A stretch of DNA of 64,000 bases, taken from contig JAKSGN010000012.1 of assembly GCA_024180945.1 (NCBI GenBank), positions 186,001-250,000 on the forward strand, read 5' to 3'. The notes under the pieces are model-generated. The model worked only from the letters and a program-made list of their open reading frames with translations. It was not told the DNA's origin and ran no database searches. The position numbers were made by a program, and so were the translations under genes. Of this stretch, positions 43,325-53,299 are shown piece by piece (positions within the stretch are counted from its first letter, which is position 1; each line of letters opens with the position of its first letter). Source of the DNA: Macrophomina tecta (Eukaryota > Ascomycota > Dothideomycetes > Botryosphaeriales > Botryosphaeriaceae).

Positions 43325-44851
43325 CTAGTTGTACTTGCCCCTGCACTCCACACAGTCCTCCTCATGAGCCTCGAGAAATTCGCCCTCATCTAACGGGGGC
43401 ATCTTTGTACTGCGGCGGGTCAAGTAATTGTACAGATCCTGGCAATGATGGTCGTGTTCGTAGTCCCAGAAATCTTCAAAGAGATAGCGCCCATCTTCAT
43501 TCTCGTCGTTGTCTTCATCTTCAGTATGCTTGCTATCCCAAAGGCCATCGAGATGTATGCTGTCTAGCTTGACGATTTGCGGAATCCGCTTGAGAACATC
43601 GTCCCAGATGCCAGATCCGCGGAATAACATGACGTGGCGGAGATCCAGTTCTCGGAGAGTAGGTGCGACTGCAGTCAGAACTCCCAGAAACCCATCCCCG
43701 GACGTCATTGTGTGCAGATTGAGTCGCCGTATTTTCGGCCAAGAGACATCATAAAGCTTGGCCAGCAGATCGCAACGAGATTCTTCGTCCATGTTGTCCT
43801 CCATAAAAGTCAGGTTGAGTGAGACCAGAGAGTTTGCCTGGTGCAAGAAACGGGAGACATGATCTGCGATTGTGTTGTGGTCATCGCCCAAGGCGTAGTC
43901 AACGTCAAGGTGAAGGTTTGTGATTGTGGAAAATGCCGGCTTCATGGAGTTGAGACTTTGGCGATACCACAACATCTGTAGGATTTCCTGAGTAAACGTC
44001 CTGCCAGCAAGGTTTCTGGATGACCACAGATGCCTCTGCAGCCAGAAGGCGCTTCTCTCTGTTTTAATGTTCAGGGTTCGGAGTTTCCTATCGCTTGGAA
44101 GGCCAGCGAGGGCTGTAAGTAGCATCGACAACTGCACAACACCTTCCATTTGATGATCGAACTGGTCGTAGCAGACGGGACTGTCGGTATAGTATTGCTT
44201 CCATTGATACGGCATGAGTAGGACTCTCTGTTGAATGCGTCGCCAGAATGGATGCTTATCATCGTCGAAGTCATGGGCTCTTAGTGTAGCAGACACAAGA
44301 TTTGGGAGCTGGGAGACAGCGCGGGAGAAGTTGTCGCATATGAATCTCACGGGACTTGATTTCCGTACGGCGTACTCTGGACCTACGCCTTCGCTAACGG
44401 CTTGCAGGTACCCATAAACATGGGCTAATGTCTCTTCGAAAGCCCTATACTGTAACCAGTGATGCTGCAACTCTGCCTTGCTCTTGTTATGTTTAGGCAA
44501 GGCCTGGTGGAGTGGGTCTTTGGAGGCGCCGAGGGCGAGTCGGGAAAACTGACTAGAGGAATTTGGGCGGAGGTCGATGAACTTCTCCCAGTCTTTACGG
44601 GATCTGAATTTGCGTGGGACCTGTCCGTGGAAGACAAGGTTCTTGACGCACGTCGACAATTTAGGATGGGAAGCGATGTGGATGAAGTTCTCGAGATTCT
44701 CTCGGAAGAGGGCGATGTGGACGGTCTCGAAGGCATAAGTGGATGCGATACTATTGAACAGCCTGGAAGCGAGGCGACATGATTTTAGCGTGTCGCCATC
44801 GCAGAAGCCGAAGACAGTGTCAACGAGCTCTGCTGGTAGAGCTACTGTCAT
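43325..44851 (-). CDS. F-box protein
   Basis: From the ATG at 44851 the frame is open for 508 codons. Residues ~4-40 are an F-box (LPAELVDTVFGFCDGDTLKS, CRLASRLFNSIAS), the Skp1-binding motif of SCF ubiquitin ligases. The rest has degenerate leucine-rich segments (LRTLNIKTE, ITNLHLDVDY, LVSLNLTFM, IRRLNLHTM, LRELDLRHVM, LDSIHLDGLW) as substrate-binding part, followed by an acidic stretch and a cysteine pair at the C-terminus (CVEC). This is the common architecture of fungal F-box/LRR-like proteins; the target is unknown. An ATG at 45079 would add 76 residues overlapping repeat DNA and is less likely. No stops, frameshifts or RIP signs. Confidence 0.8.
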   Translation of the reverse strand: MTVALPAELVDTVFGFCDGDTLKSCRLASRLFNSIASTYAFETVHIALFRENLENFIHIASHPKLSTCVKNLVFHGQVPRKFRSRKDWEKFIDLRPNSSSQFSRLALGASKDPLHQALPKHNKSKAELQHHWLQYRAFEETLAHVYGYLQAVSEGVGPEYAVRKSSPVRFICDNFSRAVSQLPNLVSATLRAHDFDDDKHPFWRRIQQRVLLMPYQWKQYYTDSPVCYDQFDHQMEGVVQLSMLLTALAGLPSDRKLRTLNIKTERSAFWLQRHLWSSRNLAGRTFTQEILQMLWYRQSLNSMKPAFSTITNLHLDVDYALGDDHNTIADHVSRFLHQANSLVSLNLTFMEDNMDEESRCDLLAKLYDVSWPKIRRLNLHTMTSGDGFLGVLTAVAPTLRELDLRHVMLFRGSGIWDDVLKRIPQIVKLDSIHLDGLWDSKHTEDEDNDENEDGRYLFEDFWDYEHDHHCQDLYNYLTRRSTKMPPLDEGEFLEAHEEDCVECRGKYN

Positions 44852-44872
44852 TGTTAAGGGTACGGAAGTCGG

Positions 44873-44892
44873 TGTTACGGCGCAGCCTCCAC
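44873..44892 (+). repeat. LTR-terminal sequence upstream of the F-box gene
   Basis: TGTTACGGCGCAGCCTCCAC here equals the starts of the repeats at 20912 and (minus) 9608. It lies 22 bp before the F-box ATG. How far the LTR continues to the right is not clear. Confidence 0.5.
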
Positions 44893-45028
44893 GCTGGAGC
44901 GGAAAGGTGATGGGGTGCAAAAAAGTGAGGGTCGGCGACACTAGGAGTGGAGCCGGACCCGCAGGTAAGAACCTGCCCTCACGTGCAGGGTCGCGTGTGC
45001 ACCCATATTGGATCAAAAGACTTGGCGG

Positions 45029-45215
45029 CCGCGAAATCCTACTGCACGCGTCCACATCGCCGCGGCTAGAAATACTCATTAGAGGAGCGTCTCTTATGAG
45101 TAGTTAGCCAAGTGCAGAAGTGATGGCTGGTAGCCTGCAACACGCCATTGCAGCCTGATGGGGTGCGGCTTCGACGCGGTGAAAACTTTTTTACCCACGC
45201 GCCGACCGCCACCAC
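45029..45215 (+). repeat. dispersed repeat X, copy 2
   Basis: Second copy of the repeat at 34230-34412, about 80% similar by eye. Confidence 0.65.
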
Positions 45216-46500
45216 AACAACAACGCCTACTGCCTCCGCATAGTCATTGCGATTAGCCATCCCGGGAGGCTTTCAAGGGAGACTGGGATACGAAAACCAC
45301 CCGGCGTACGACTACCTGGCTCGCAGCCAGGCCCGACGCTGACCCTATCCAGCCAGCCGATGTGAACGCGCCCTAGGCGTACGACACGACACCCTTGGGC
45401 TTGCACCGGCTCTAAGATCGCTGAGAATGCGGCGAGGGCACAGGGAAACCTCTTTTCCGAGAACTTGTTAAGGCTGACGTATTGTAGACTCTCGGTGCGA
45501 ACCCTGCTAAGGCCTCGAGGCCTCCGACCGCGAAGGCCTTATTAAGGCTCAACCTCGAGAACCCGTTGAGGCCTCTCCGAGAGGACCGATCCGGTGCGCA
45601 TATAGGAAACTCAGCGAAGGGTCTTGATAGGCGTGGTGCTCGCAACCTGGTAAGATGCGGCCGGCCGGCTCGACGAGATGGAAACACGGGCAAACTCTGG
45701 GGAAGGGAAATAGACTAACTTCGACGGCTCTTAACGAATCTGTTAAGCGGGCGTCTAGGCGACTTATTGGAGGGTTTTAATAGACGTGGAGCGCGCAACC
45801 TACGACGATGACATAGGCTAGCGGTGAAGGGAGGCTCTTGAGGAATCACAGGCCAGTCGTGTAGAGACTTAACTCGTTGGAGATATAGGCCAGCTCAGAA
45901 CAGGAGGGGACACAAGCTTGGTTAGTAGGAGAGGGTGGAGTAGGTCGCCCGGCGTGGGATCTGGTTCGTTACCGCTTCTGCAAGACACGGTCGGCCTGTT
46001 ATAGGAAGACCCTTACAGGCAACGCGAAACGGGGACCTGGTGAGTGTAGGGTGTTGCGCCCCTGCATAACATCTAGGCTTCCCGCGGGGCGTAGTGCGTA
46101 GCAGCTACTGCTGGCTCCGGACCTTACCCCTTTACTGGGCTCTGACCCTCGGTGCACCTGGTTGGCAGGCAGGATCACGTCCTGGCCGGAGAGACTGCTG
46201 CGTGGCTCGAGAGAACGGATGCGCGTGTTAGTATGCGTAGAGACGGGACTGTTCGCCCCCAAATATAATGCTGAAGCAAACGAGAATGAACCAAATGGGA
46301 GGTTTTTAGGACAGAACGCCGGCGATGCATGCTTAAGGAGCAAACAGGGATCACTTAGACAGGAGGGGTTTAGCCCGGCCCTGACTGTGGAGGCCGCAGT
46401 GCGAGAAGTCGGCTGAAAACTAAGGTAGGGGCCTGGATAGACCTTTGGGAGACTGGAGGTTATAGGCAGTCGAACCCTACTGCAACTTGTATATAGATAC
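45216..46500. other. unassigned region with repeated aaggcctc-like motifs
   Basis: Between 45460 and 45600 variants of gaacccgttgaggcctc/gttaaggct recur. A minus ORF at 45999-46502 (167 codons) has no recognised motif and an atypical composition. No repeat family is identified. Confidence 0.35.
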
Positions 46501-46517
46501 AATTGTATGATTTCCTG

Positions 46518-46825
46518 ACCAAGTGAGGGCGGCGGCGAAGGCTTTTCATGACATGATTAGGCGGAGGAGGCGATCATGCTGGAGAGAATTCCTTGCGGAG
46601 CGGACGAACATCTGGAAAGCCACGAAGTACCTTGGCGGCCCGGTGGCGCTGTCGCAGATGCAGGTGGCGCGGCTGGAAGATGGCGGGGGCTATGTTGAGT
46701 CAGGTCAAGAGATGTCGGGCGTGTTCGTCCGGTCCTTCTTCCCAGACTTGCCGGTCGTAGAGGCCCGGACGGGCCCTATAGAAAATCAACTTGCAAGCGA
46801 GCCATTAAAAGAGGACGAGGTACGG
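46518..46825 (+). pseudogene. LINE ORF2 fragment between EN and RT
   Basis: AAAKAFHDMIRRRRRSCWRE, TNIWKATKYLGG and MSGVFVRSFFPDLPVVEAR match 28010-28260 of the large LINE (AAKRFHDTMRRQKRRCWKDF, TNIWKAAKYLAG, SFFPELPIVQSAR). It is cut at both ends, to the right by agggtggtcaacaatcaaac and CAAA repeats. About 65% identity suggests a related but separate LINE. Confidence 0.75.
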
Positions 46826-46868
46826 AGGCCAGGGTGGTCAACAATCAAACAAACAAACAAACAAATAC

Positions 46869-46925
46869 TTGGTAAATCTTTGCTTATCGGCTCCTCTGAT
46901 TGGTCGATAAGCAAAGATTTACCAA
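46869..46925. repeat. 57-bp hairpin
   Basis: 21-bp perfect arms (ttggtaaatctttgcttatcg and its complement) around a 15-nt loop, adjacent to the MITE. Confidence 0.75.
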
Positions 46926-46928
46926 ATA

Positions 46929-47335
46929 ACGTGTTTCACCAGTGAGCTGCGCACCCCAGTGAGCTGCGCACCGCGTTTCTCCCCAAAAATCGTAAATTTG
47001 GCAGCACGATATCTCCACAGTCACCTAATAAAAACTGCCAAAATTCCATTATTAAGCTTTTATACGTTCAATGTTTTCTCTTTCTTATTTTTAGAGTGAT
47101 TAACGGGGTGAGTGTTGACATGTAAGAATTGGAGCAGATTTTGGGGTCCGAAATTACATATCTCCATGGCCACTTGACGCATTATTATAAATTTAAGAGG
47201 GGGATAGTGGAATATATGTGCAAACTTATCCGTAGAGTTTTAGAAGTTGTTATCTAGTGGTTGTGGAGATACTGTGCTGCCAAATATACGATAGTTGGTG
47301 AGAAACGCGGTGCGCAGCTCACTGGTGAAACACGT
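46929..47335. mobile_element. pogo-type MITE (407 bp)
   Basis: TIRs start ACGTGTTTCACCAGTGAGC and are inverted at the right end, with TA on both sides (46927-46928, 47336-47337). The left end has a tandem duplication of cagtgagctgcgcacc. The TIR resembles those of the two pogo elements (ACGTATCCCACAAGCGAG; ACGTGGTTCACAAGCGAG). No coding content. Confidence 0.8.
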
Positions 47336-47425
47336 TAACGTATCGGATAGTTACTGCTCCTCATTTCGTCAATATGACGTCATACGAAAATTCTTATGAT
47401 GTAATTAATTAACTAACTAATGCTA

Positions 47426-49273
47426 ACGTATCCCACAAGCGAGCGGACCACCCAAGCGAGCGGACCACCCCATCAACAAAACGCATCACCTTACTTTAAT
47501 CATCTATGCCTCAACCAACGCGTCCTCAATCTAGTTCTTATGAAGCTCACCTATTCCTAGCATCCCAAGCTATCGATCAAGGCCAAATTCAGACTAAGCG
47601 GGGCGCTGCAGCGACGTATAACGTCGCCCGAACTACGCTTAAACGACGACGCGACGGGATCCTTTCACGACACGATTGTACGCCTAATTCGCGAAAGCTT
47701 ACCAATCTCGAGGAATCCGTAGTTATTCAACGTATCCTAGACCTAGATTCGCGAGGATTTCCCCCCCGACTACGTGCGGTTGAAGATATGGCTAATAAAC
47801 TACTCGCCGACCGTGCCGGCGGTAAGGTTGGCAAGAACTGGCCTACTAACTTCGTAAACCGGACTCCTGAGCTAAAAACGCGTCTGAATCGCAAGTACGA
47901 CTACCAGCGAGCGAAATGCGAGAATCCTGAGATTATTACGAAGTGGTTTGAGCTCGTGCAGAATACAATCGCGAAGTACGGGATCGTCGATTCTGACACC
48001 TATAACTTCGACGAAATCGGTTTCCTTATGGGCATGATTGCAGCTGGAATGGTTGTCACCGCCTCTGAACGACGCGGTCGACCAAAATCGGTTCAGCCAG
48101 GCAATCGCGAGTGGGTTACGGTGATCCAAGGAGTTAACGCGCAGGGCTGGTCTATCCCGCCGTTCGTGATCTTTAAAGGCCAGTATCACCTCTCCGCTTG
48201 GTATAGCGACGACATGCCACGCGATTGGGCCGTCGCATTAAGCGATAATGGTTGGACGACGAATGAGCTTGGTCTGCAGTGGCTGCAGCACTTCGAAAAG
48301 CACACGAAGGACCGCGTAACTGGAGCATACCGCCTTCTCATTCTTGACGGTCATGAGAGCCACAATTCGGCCGAATTCGACGCGTTTTGCCAGGAACACA
48401 AGATTATCGCGCTCTGTATGCCTGCGCATTCGTCCCACCTCCTCCAGCCACTCGATGTCGGCTGTTTTGCGCTGCTCAAGAAGGCGTACGGAAAGCAGAT
48501 CGAAGACTTAATACGGTCGCATATCAACCATATCACGAAACTCGAGTTTTTGCCAGCATTTAAAGCGGCATTTGAAGCCGCTTTACGAAGGAGTATATCA
48601 TATCTGCATTCCGAGGCGCTGGATTAGTTCCATTCGATCCAGAAGCGGTGCTTTCGAAGCTTGATGTTAAAATTCGGACACCAACGCCTACCCTCCCAGA
48701 GGTCGCAAGTTGGGACTCCCAAACACCACACAACCCAGCCGAATTAGCGTCTCAAACTGAGCTTATTCGGGGCAAGATTGCAAGGCATCAGGGTAGCTCA
48801 CCAACGCCGATTAATGACGCGTTTACTACCCTTATAAAGGGAGCTTCAATGATGGCGCACGAGAACGCGCTTTTACGGGCCGAGGTCGCACACCTTCAAA
48901 AGGCAAATGAGGCCGCAACGGGACGCAAAAAACGCCAAAAGAAGCGTATTCAGAAGCTCGGGACGCTAACGATTCAAGCTGGGCAGGATTTAGTCGATTA
49001 AAATGCTGTTAACCAGCAGATCTCGACGGAAACGCGCGAAGGTGGTGCGCAATCGGATGGGCCTGCGACGAAGCGACGGCGATGTGGGCAATGCGGTGAG
49101 CCTGGTCACAACTCTCGCACATGTCAAAAAGATGCGCAAACTACTATAGAATAGGCTCTCTATTATAGATAGTTAATTATCCAAGGCGTTGTGGAGTTAT
49201 TCGTACTTAAAGCGATTGAGCTTTGATGGGGTGGTCCGCTCGCTTGGGTGGTCCGCTCGCTTGTGGGATACGT
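47426..49273 (+). mobile_element. Fot1/pogo transposon (1848 bp)
   Basis: TIR ACGTATCCCACAAGCGAGCG with an internal direct repeat of caagcgagcggaccac at both ends, in inverted orientation. TA duplications at 47424-47425 and 49274-49275. One transposase gene inside. Confidence 0.9.
47506..49151 (+). pseudogene. pogo/Fot1 transposase, one frameshift and one stop
   Basis: The N-terminal helix-turn-helix (GAAATYNVARTTLKRRRDG) and CENP-B-like second DNA-binding part (ILDLDSRGFPPRLRAVEDMA) precede a DDE_1 domain with all three acidic residues: TYNFDEIGFLMG, LLILDGHESHNS and LLQPLDVGCFALLKKAYG. The first frame ends at 48627. A 1-nt deletion near 48590 separates it from AFRGAGLVPFDPEAV and the C-terminal coiled region. 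A TAA at 48999-49001 then interrupts before the zinc knuckle CGQCGEPGHNSRTC. The catalytic core is intact, so this was active recently. Confidence 0.85.
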
Positions 49274-49397
49274 TAACTGAATCTTAAAAACGTTTCATCC
49301 GGCTTGAGCAAAACCAAAATTTCCCAAATCTTTAGTTTTCACACAAGACGCACAAATCCTCCAGAATATTGCACCTTTACCCGCACGACGTGCATCC

Positions 49398-50366
49398 ATG
49401 ATTTTCTATCGAGTTTTCACAAAGAACAGTGCGGGCGGATTGGTTTCCGGGAAAGGCAAACGAAACGGTCGAGCCCTCCTCGCTTCCGAGCTGCTTCATG
49501 AATTCAATAACCACGCCGATTATTTGCAAACATGCCCTACGGCCCTGATCTCTGCCACTATCAGCCCTATCGCAGCCATGAAGCGTGCCCTAAATCACTT
49601 CTACGAAGACGAAATAAGCCCTGATCAAATTACCATTGTCATTATCGATATCCCAAGTCAAGAAATCAATCAATATGACTCGGCATCCTGCATATGTATG
49701 GATACAACTCAATTTCACCTGGCCAAGAGACTAGCAGAATTGTCTAAAATGGAAAATCCTCACTCCTTCACGAATGAGATCCTCTTCAAGTGGGTGATCC
49801 CGGAGAAGTATGTCATCCACCAAGTCACGGTTCGGACCCTCTTAGACCGTCGGATGTTATTGAACAATTACCTCGATGATCACAAGCTTCCGTCAACAGA
49901 GGAGTTGCGGAAAAAGATTTTTGAGGATAATTTCCACAGTACATACGACGGCTTTAGTATGGGCGCTGCAGCTGGATTTATTGCAGCAGCTTTCGGGGCA
50001 AGAGCACCGGTTCGGGAAATCGCGTGGCAGATCCTGTGTGACTGCGTGCCGGGTATATCTCTCTGGAATCCCATGGATCCCTTTGACTGCCGGTTACTAG
50101 ATCCTGAGATCGATGACGGCATCGAGGAGGCCATTATTGATAAATGGTTATGCAATAACGGCGTCCTGGAGCGCTACGACGAGTATTGCGAGTACGCCGC
50201 TCAGTTGTGGGGTGAAATGGAAGAGGAATGGGAAACTCTCCAGATCGCCGTGCTTGAAGGCGACGTAGAATTCGAGAAGATTGGCTATTACCAGGGCCAA
50301 CTTCAGGCTAAGGAGGATGCGATGAGACTGAGTATGGAATCTGCCGCCATTACGCTAGGATTATAA
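49398..50366 (+). CDS. hypothetical fungal protein with FYRVFT-type N-terminal domain
   Basis: A single open frame of 322 codons starting MIFYRVFTKNSAGGLVSGKG. The following PTALISATISPIAAMKRALN and ITIVIIDIPSQE resemble a domain of unknown function frequent in fungi (DUF7587-like, from memory). The C-terminal half is acidic and helical (WGEMEEEWETLQIAVLEGDV) with no catalytic motif, signal peptide or membrane segment. It begins 125 bp after the pogo element and looks intact. Cellular role unknown; I infer only a cytosolic protein. Confidence 0.65.
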   Translation: MIFYRVFTKNSAGGLVSGKGKRNGRALLASELLHEFNNHADYLQTCPTALISATISPIAAMKRALNHFYEDEISPDQITIVIIDIPSQEINQYDSASCICMDTTQFHLAKRLAELSKMENPHSFTNEILFKWVIPEKYVIHQVTVRTLLDRRMLLNNYLDDHKLPSTEELRKKIFEDNFHSTYDGFSMGAAAGFIAAAFGARAPVREIAWQILCDCVPGISLWNPMDPFDCRLLDPEIDDGIEEAIIDKWLCNNGVLERYDEYCEYAAQLWGEMEEEWETLQIAVLEGDVEFEKIGYYQGQLQAKEDAMRLSMESAAITLGL

Positions 50367-50399
50367 GATTGGATAGTGGAGATATGCACGGAGCTCTTT

Positions 50400-50613
50400 C
50401 GATGTGATGCTTTGGCTTTCCGCCGGTTCTGACTGTTTGGCTATCTGGTCCGATTGTTTTGCCAATTTCTCGGACTGCCTGTCAATGTGTTCCGCCTGCC
50501 TGATAATACGTTCCAACCATCAATCTGTTTCGACTGTTTTGCCATCTGATCTAATAGCTTCGCTATCTGCACCTGTTGACACGGGAATGTGTCCCGATTG
50601 CTCTGCCATGTAA
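50400..50613 (+). repeat. 21-24-bp imperfect repeat in a short ORF
   Basis: The plus frame repeats a 7-residue unit: SDCLAIW, SDCFANF, SDCLSMC, SACLIIR. The ORF (69 codons) has no signal or domain. The repeat itself is clear; coding status is doubtful. Confidence 0.4.
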
Positions 50614-51057
50614 CGGCGGGCCTCTGCCTCTAGTGACTGAGCACCGCGTGCCTCTCTCCCGTCCGGCCATTAACCCTGTTTCTCCCAATGAGAAGACCGG
50701 GCTGCAGCAGGAGCAAAGGAGGGAAGGATGGGAAGGTTGACAATGACCCGGCCGAGTAAGAGCACAAGCCTTGTACGTCGCGACACGCACGGTTAGCACA
50801 ACGACTGGATAAGGGCATGGATTGTGAGGTAGTAGGGGCTCAATAGGATTCTTTCTCCCCCTCCCCCCCAACCCCACCCCAAACCCACCACAAACCCACC
50901 ACGGCACCAAAAGCGCGCGCAGCCAGAGCCAAACGCAACCCGAATAAAATCTCACCGGGTCAGCAGATCCAGCATCATCTCCAAACATCCAGATCCGATC
51001 ACCTTGTTCATCCCACTTCGCGATGGTCTGCTTGCGCGCTTTTGGCCTATCGAGAAG
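50614..51057. other. intergenic, no gene seen
   Basis: Includes a C-rich tract near 50860-50900. No motif-bearing ORF. Confidence 0.4.
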
Positions 51058-51441
51058 CTACAGCTCCCTGGCGAGGCCTTCTTCAGCTCGTCCCGAGCGT
51101 TGAGCGGCTCTCTGGTGTTCTGGACACGGACTCCGAGTGCTGCTCAGACGTAGTCGTCTTTCTCTGTGCAGGATGCCCACCGGAGGGTTATCGTGTCGGC
51201 CGATCAAATCAACGCCCTCATCGTTGTCCTCAGCGATCAGGTCGATGGTTGCATTAGCAGGAGTGGCGGCGAGCTGGAACAAGAAGTCATCAAGCAACAA
51301 CGAGCGGTGTTGCTGCGCGCGACATCTGAACTCCGCGCTCTCAGAAATCAGTGCTCCTAGTGTGCCCTCACTGCTGCGGCGGTCCCCATCCAAATGTTCA
51401 GAGATGCAAGTTGGCAGCGAAACTGGTCTATTCCTTGTCAA
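51058..51441 (-). other. hypothetical coding segment, strand ambiguous
   Basis: The minus frame reads GALISESAEFRCRAQQHRSL and FQLAATPANATIDLIAEDND. The plus frame 51166-51360 reads VSADQINALIVVLSDQVDGC and ELEQEVIKQQRAVLLRATSE. Both look protein-like, and neither has a known domain. A possible plus-strand splice acceptor (ctgtgcag) precedes the latter. Confidence 0.3.
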
Positions 51442-51529
51442 CTATGCACACCGCTGCAATGAACAACCCACCCTGTCTTTATGGACTGCATCACCGGCAT
51501 GAGTGTCGTCGTTACCGCCCTTACCGAAC

Positions 51530-51548
51530 AAAAAAAAAAAAAAAAAAA
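51530..51548. repeat. poly(A) run, 19 bp
   Basis: A homopolymer. It could be a microsatellite, a retroposed tail or, on the minus strand, a pyrimidine tract. Confidence 0.8.
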
Positions 51549-51595
51549 GCTCTAAAATATCACGGCCCGATACTAGCAGCCCCGCAATGCTTACC

Positions 51596-51800
51596 TTGGT
51601 AGTACTTCAACCTCCGCATCTCGGTCGACATTGCGCGTTGGGTCAAGGAGCTCTCTGCCAACATTGTACTCGCTGCTCTCCACATCCATGATGTTCGCTC
51701 CCTCCAGCATGGCTCGGATGGTCGACACGGGCGCATCTGCCTTCGGAGTGCGTATGGGCGATGCTGGCGAAGGTGGGCCGGGCATAAGCGGGCAGGGCAG
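51596..51800 (-). other. possible exon of a minus-strand gene
   Basis: SPIRTPKADAPVSTIRAML and IMDVESSEYNVGRELLDPTR form a protein-like frame ending CTACCAAG next to a consensus donor GTAAGC. It may belong to the broken gene at 52102-53157 or to the segment at 51058-51441. No function. Confidence 0.3.
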
Positions 51801-52101
51801 CATAGCGCAACATAGGCGAAGGTGGTGGAGGTGCGTGTTAGGCTGATTTGCATGCCGCTGGCTGTGGATGAAGGCGGGCTGCCTGGCTTCTGTGCGTTGA
51901 CCCACCTCCCGAGCCGCCAGCCTGTCTTGTGCCTCGGCCGTGGTGCAGGCGCGTCATCTCGTCGCGTTCGAGGTCTCGTGGCAGAGGCGTGCTTGGCGAG
52001 AATTTGTTCGCAGCCCCAAGGGAGAGAAGATGAGATGGGTCGAAGGCGAGTTTGCAGCGCAATGGATTCAACGCCTGGCAGTTTCTGAGTCCATTCACCG
52101 G

Positions 52102-53157
52102 TCAAGCCTGTCGGCGAACATCTCCAATCGCTTGCAACACCATAGCTCCAGCTGTCGTAAACCCCATCCAAGGACGGCAACCAGCATACGTACGAATCCT
52201 CTCGCAATTGTCCCAGTCGAGAGCACAGTCAAACATAGCGATCTTAGTGACTCTATACGCACGCGGCTTTGACGTCTCCACTGGAAAATTCCTGAAATAT
52301 ACCCAGAATTCCACCAGAGAGCTGTATATGGAAACGGAGAACGACACGGGGCAAGTGCGCGAGATACTTGGCGTGTCGTCAATCTCCGATGCCGACTGTT
52401 CGAACAACCGTTGCAGCGAGTTCAGCATGCAGGCGCCGCCGACGGTACAGGCTGCACCCGTTACCGCGGGCTTGGCTTCGACTTCTAAATACAGGGATTT
52501 TGAGCCGACGGCGATGGTGGGGTCGCTGACAAGGTTGCCGCTGGCCTGGAGATCAAACAAGAGGGTCTGGCGCCAAGCGCTTGCTTGGAGAATGAGACAA
52601 TGTCATGAGGCCGAACGACGGTGTCGTAGGGGTTGGCAACAGCGGAGCGTGCCTGAGCGACCGGGGGCTTTTGCGGCACAAGAACGGGTATGGGACACGG
52701 GACGTGGCTCTGGCTTCAGGTTGGGCGACCAATGTGGCCGTGTCAGTGCTTGTCCGTCGAAGATACATACCGCGCTCTCCGACAACCATATACTCCGCTC
52801 CATAGTCCATCCTCGGGTGCACAGCAGTTCCTTCGCCAGTGTCTCCATCACAGCAAGTCCTCCGCCAGTAATCCGCCTCTACCACCGCGCGTGTCAAGTC
52901 TAGGCGCCGCGCCTTCGCGTAGAAGCCATCCACCACGTCCTCGAGCAGTGCTGTATCCTCGGCGGCACCAACGGCATCGACCGCTGGCCGCACGGCTTCG
53001 GGGTCGTCAAGCTGCTTGACAACGGTGATGGCGTATTTGAGGTTCTGATTGCGCGATGTAGTTTCGGCGGGCGACTTGTGGGCCGGACTGAACGAGCGGG
53101 AGCGGCGCGACAACAAGGGCGGAGACGAAGGCGGCGCATCTTCGGGCATCGAAGCCA
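52102..53157 (-). pseudogene. hypothetical fungal protein, frames not continuous
   Basis: The 5' frame (from MASMPEDAPPSSPP at ~53157) contains LLSRRSRSFSPAHKSP, YAITVVKQLDDPEAVRPAVD and ARRLDLTRAVVEADYWRRTC. After one or two shifts between ~52700 and 52560 a second frame reads FDLQASGNLVSDPTIAVGSK, LYLEVEAKPAVTGA and CPVSFSVSIYSSLVEFWVYF, ending at 52102. The latter pattern is like uncharacterised fungal proteins, some annotated as PD-(D/E)XK-like, but catalytic residues cannot be assigned. An intron could explain one shift; I found no convincing splice pair. Confidence 0.4.
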
Positions 53158-53299
53158 TGGAGGGTGGCGATGAAGGACAGCCTGCGCTTCGAGACTGGGC
53201 AATGGTAATGATGATGATGCGTTGCGGGCGAGGCGGGGTGGAGAACTGGCAACAAACAGCGCGTTCGGAGCCGATGTGGGGCGTTGGTCTTGGCGTCAA

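Noticed and set aside
45999..46502. 167-codon minus ORF
   Set aside because: Composition rich in Ser/Pro/Leu without any domain, lying in a repeat-like region; not distinguishable from chance.
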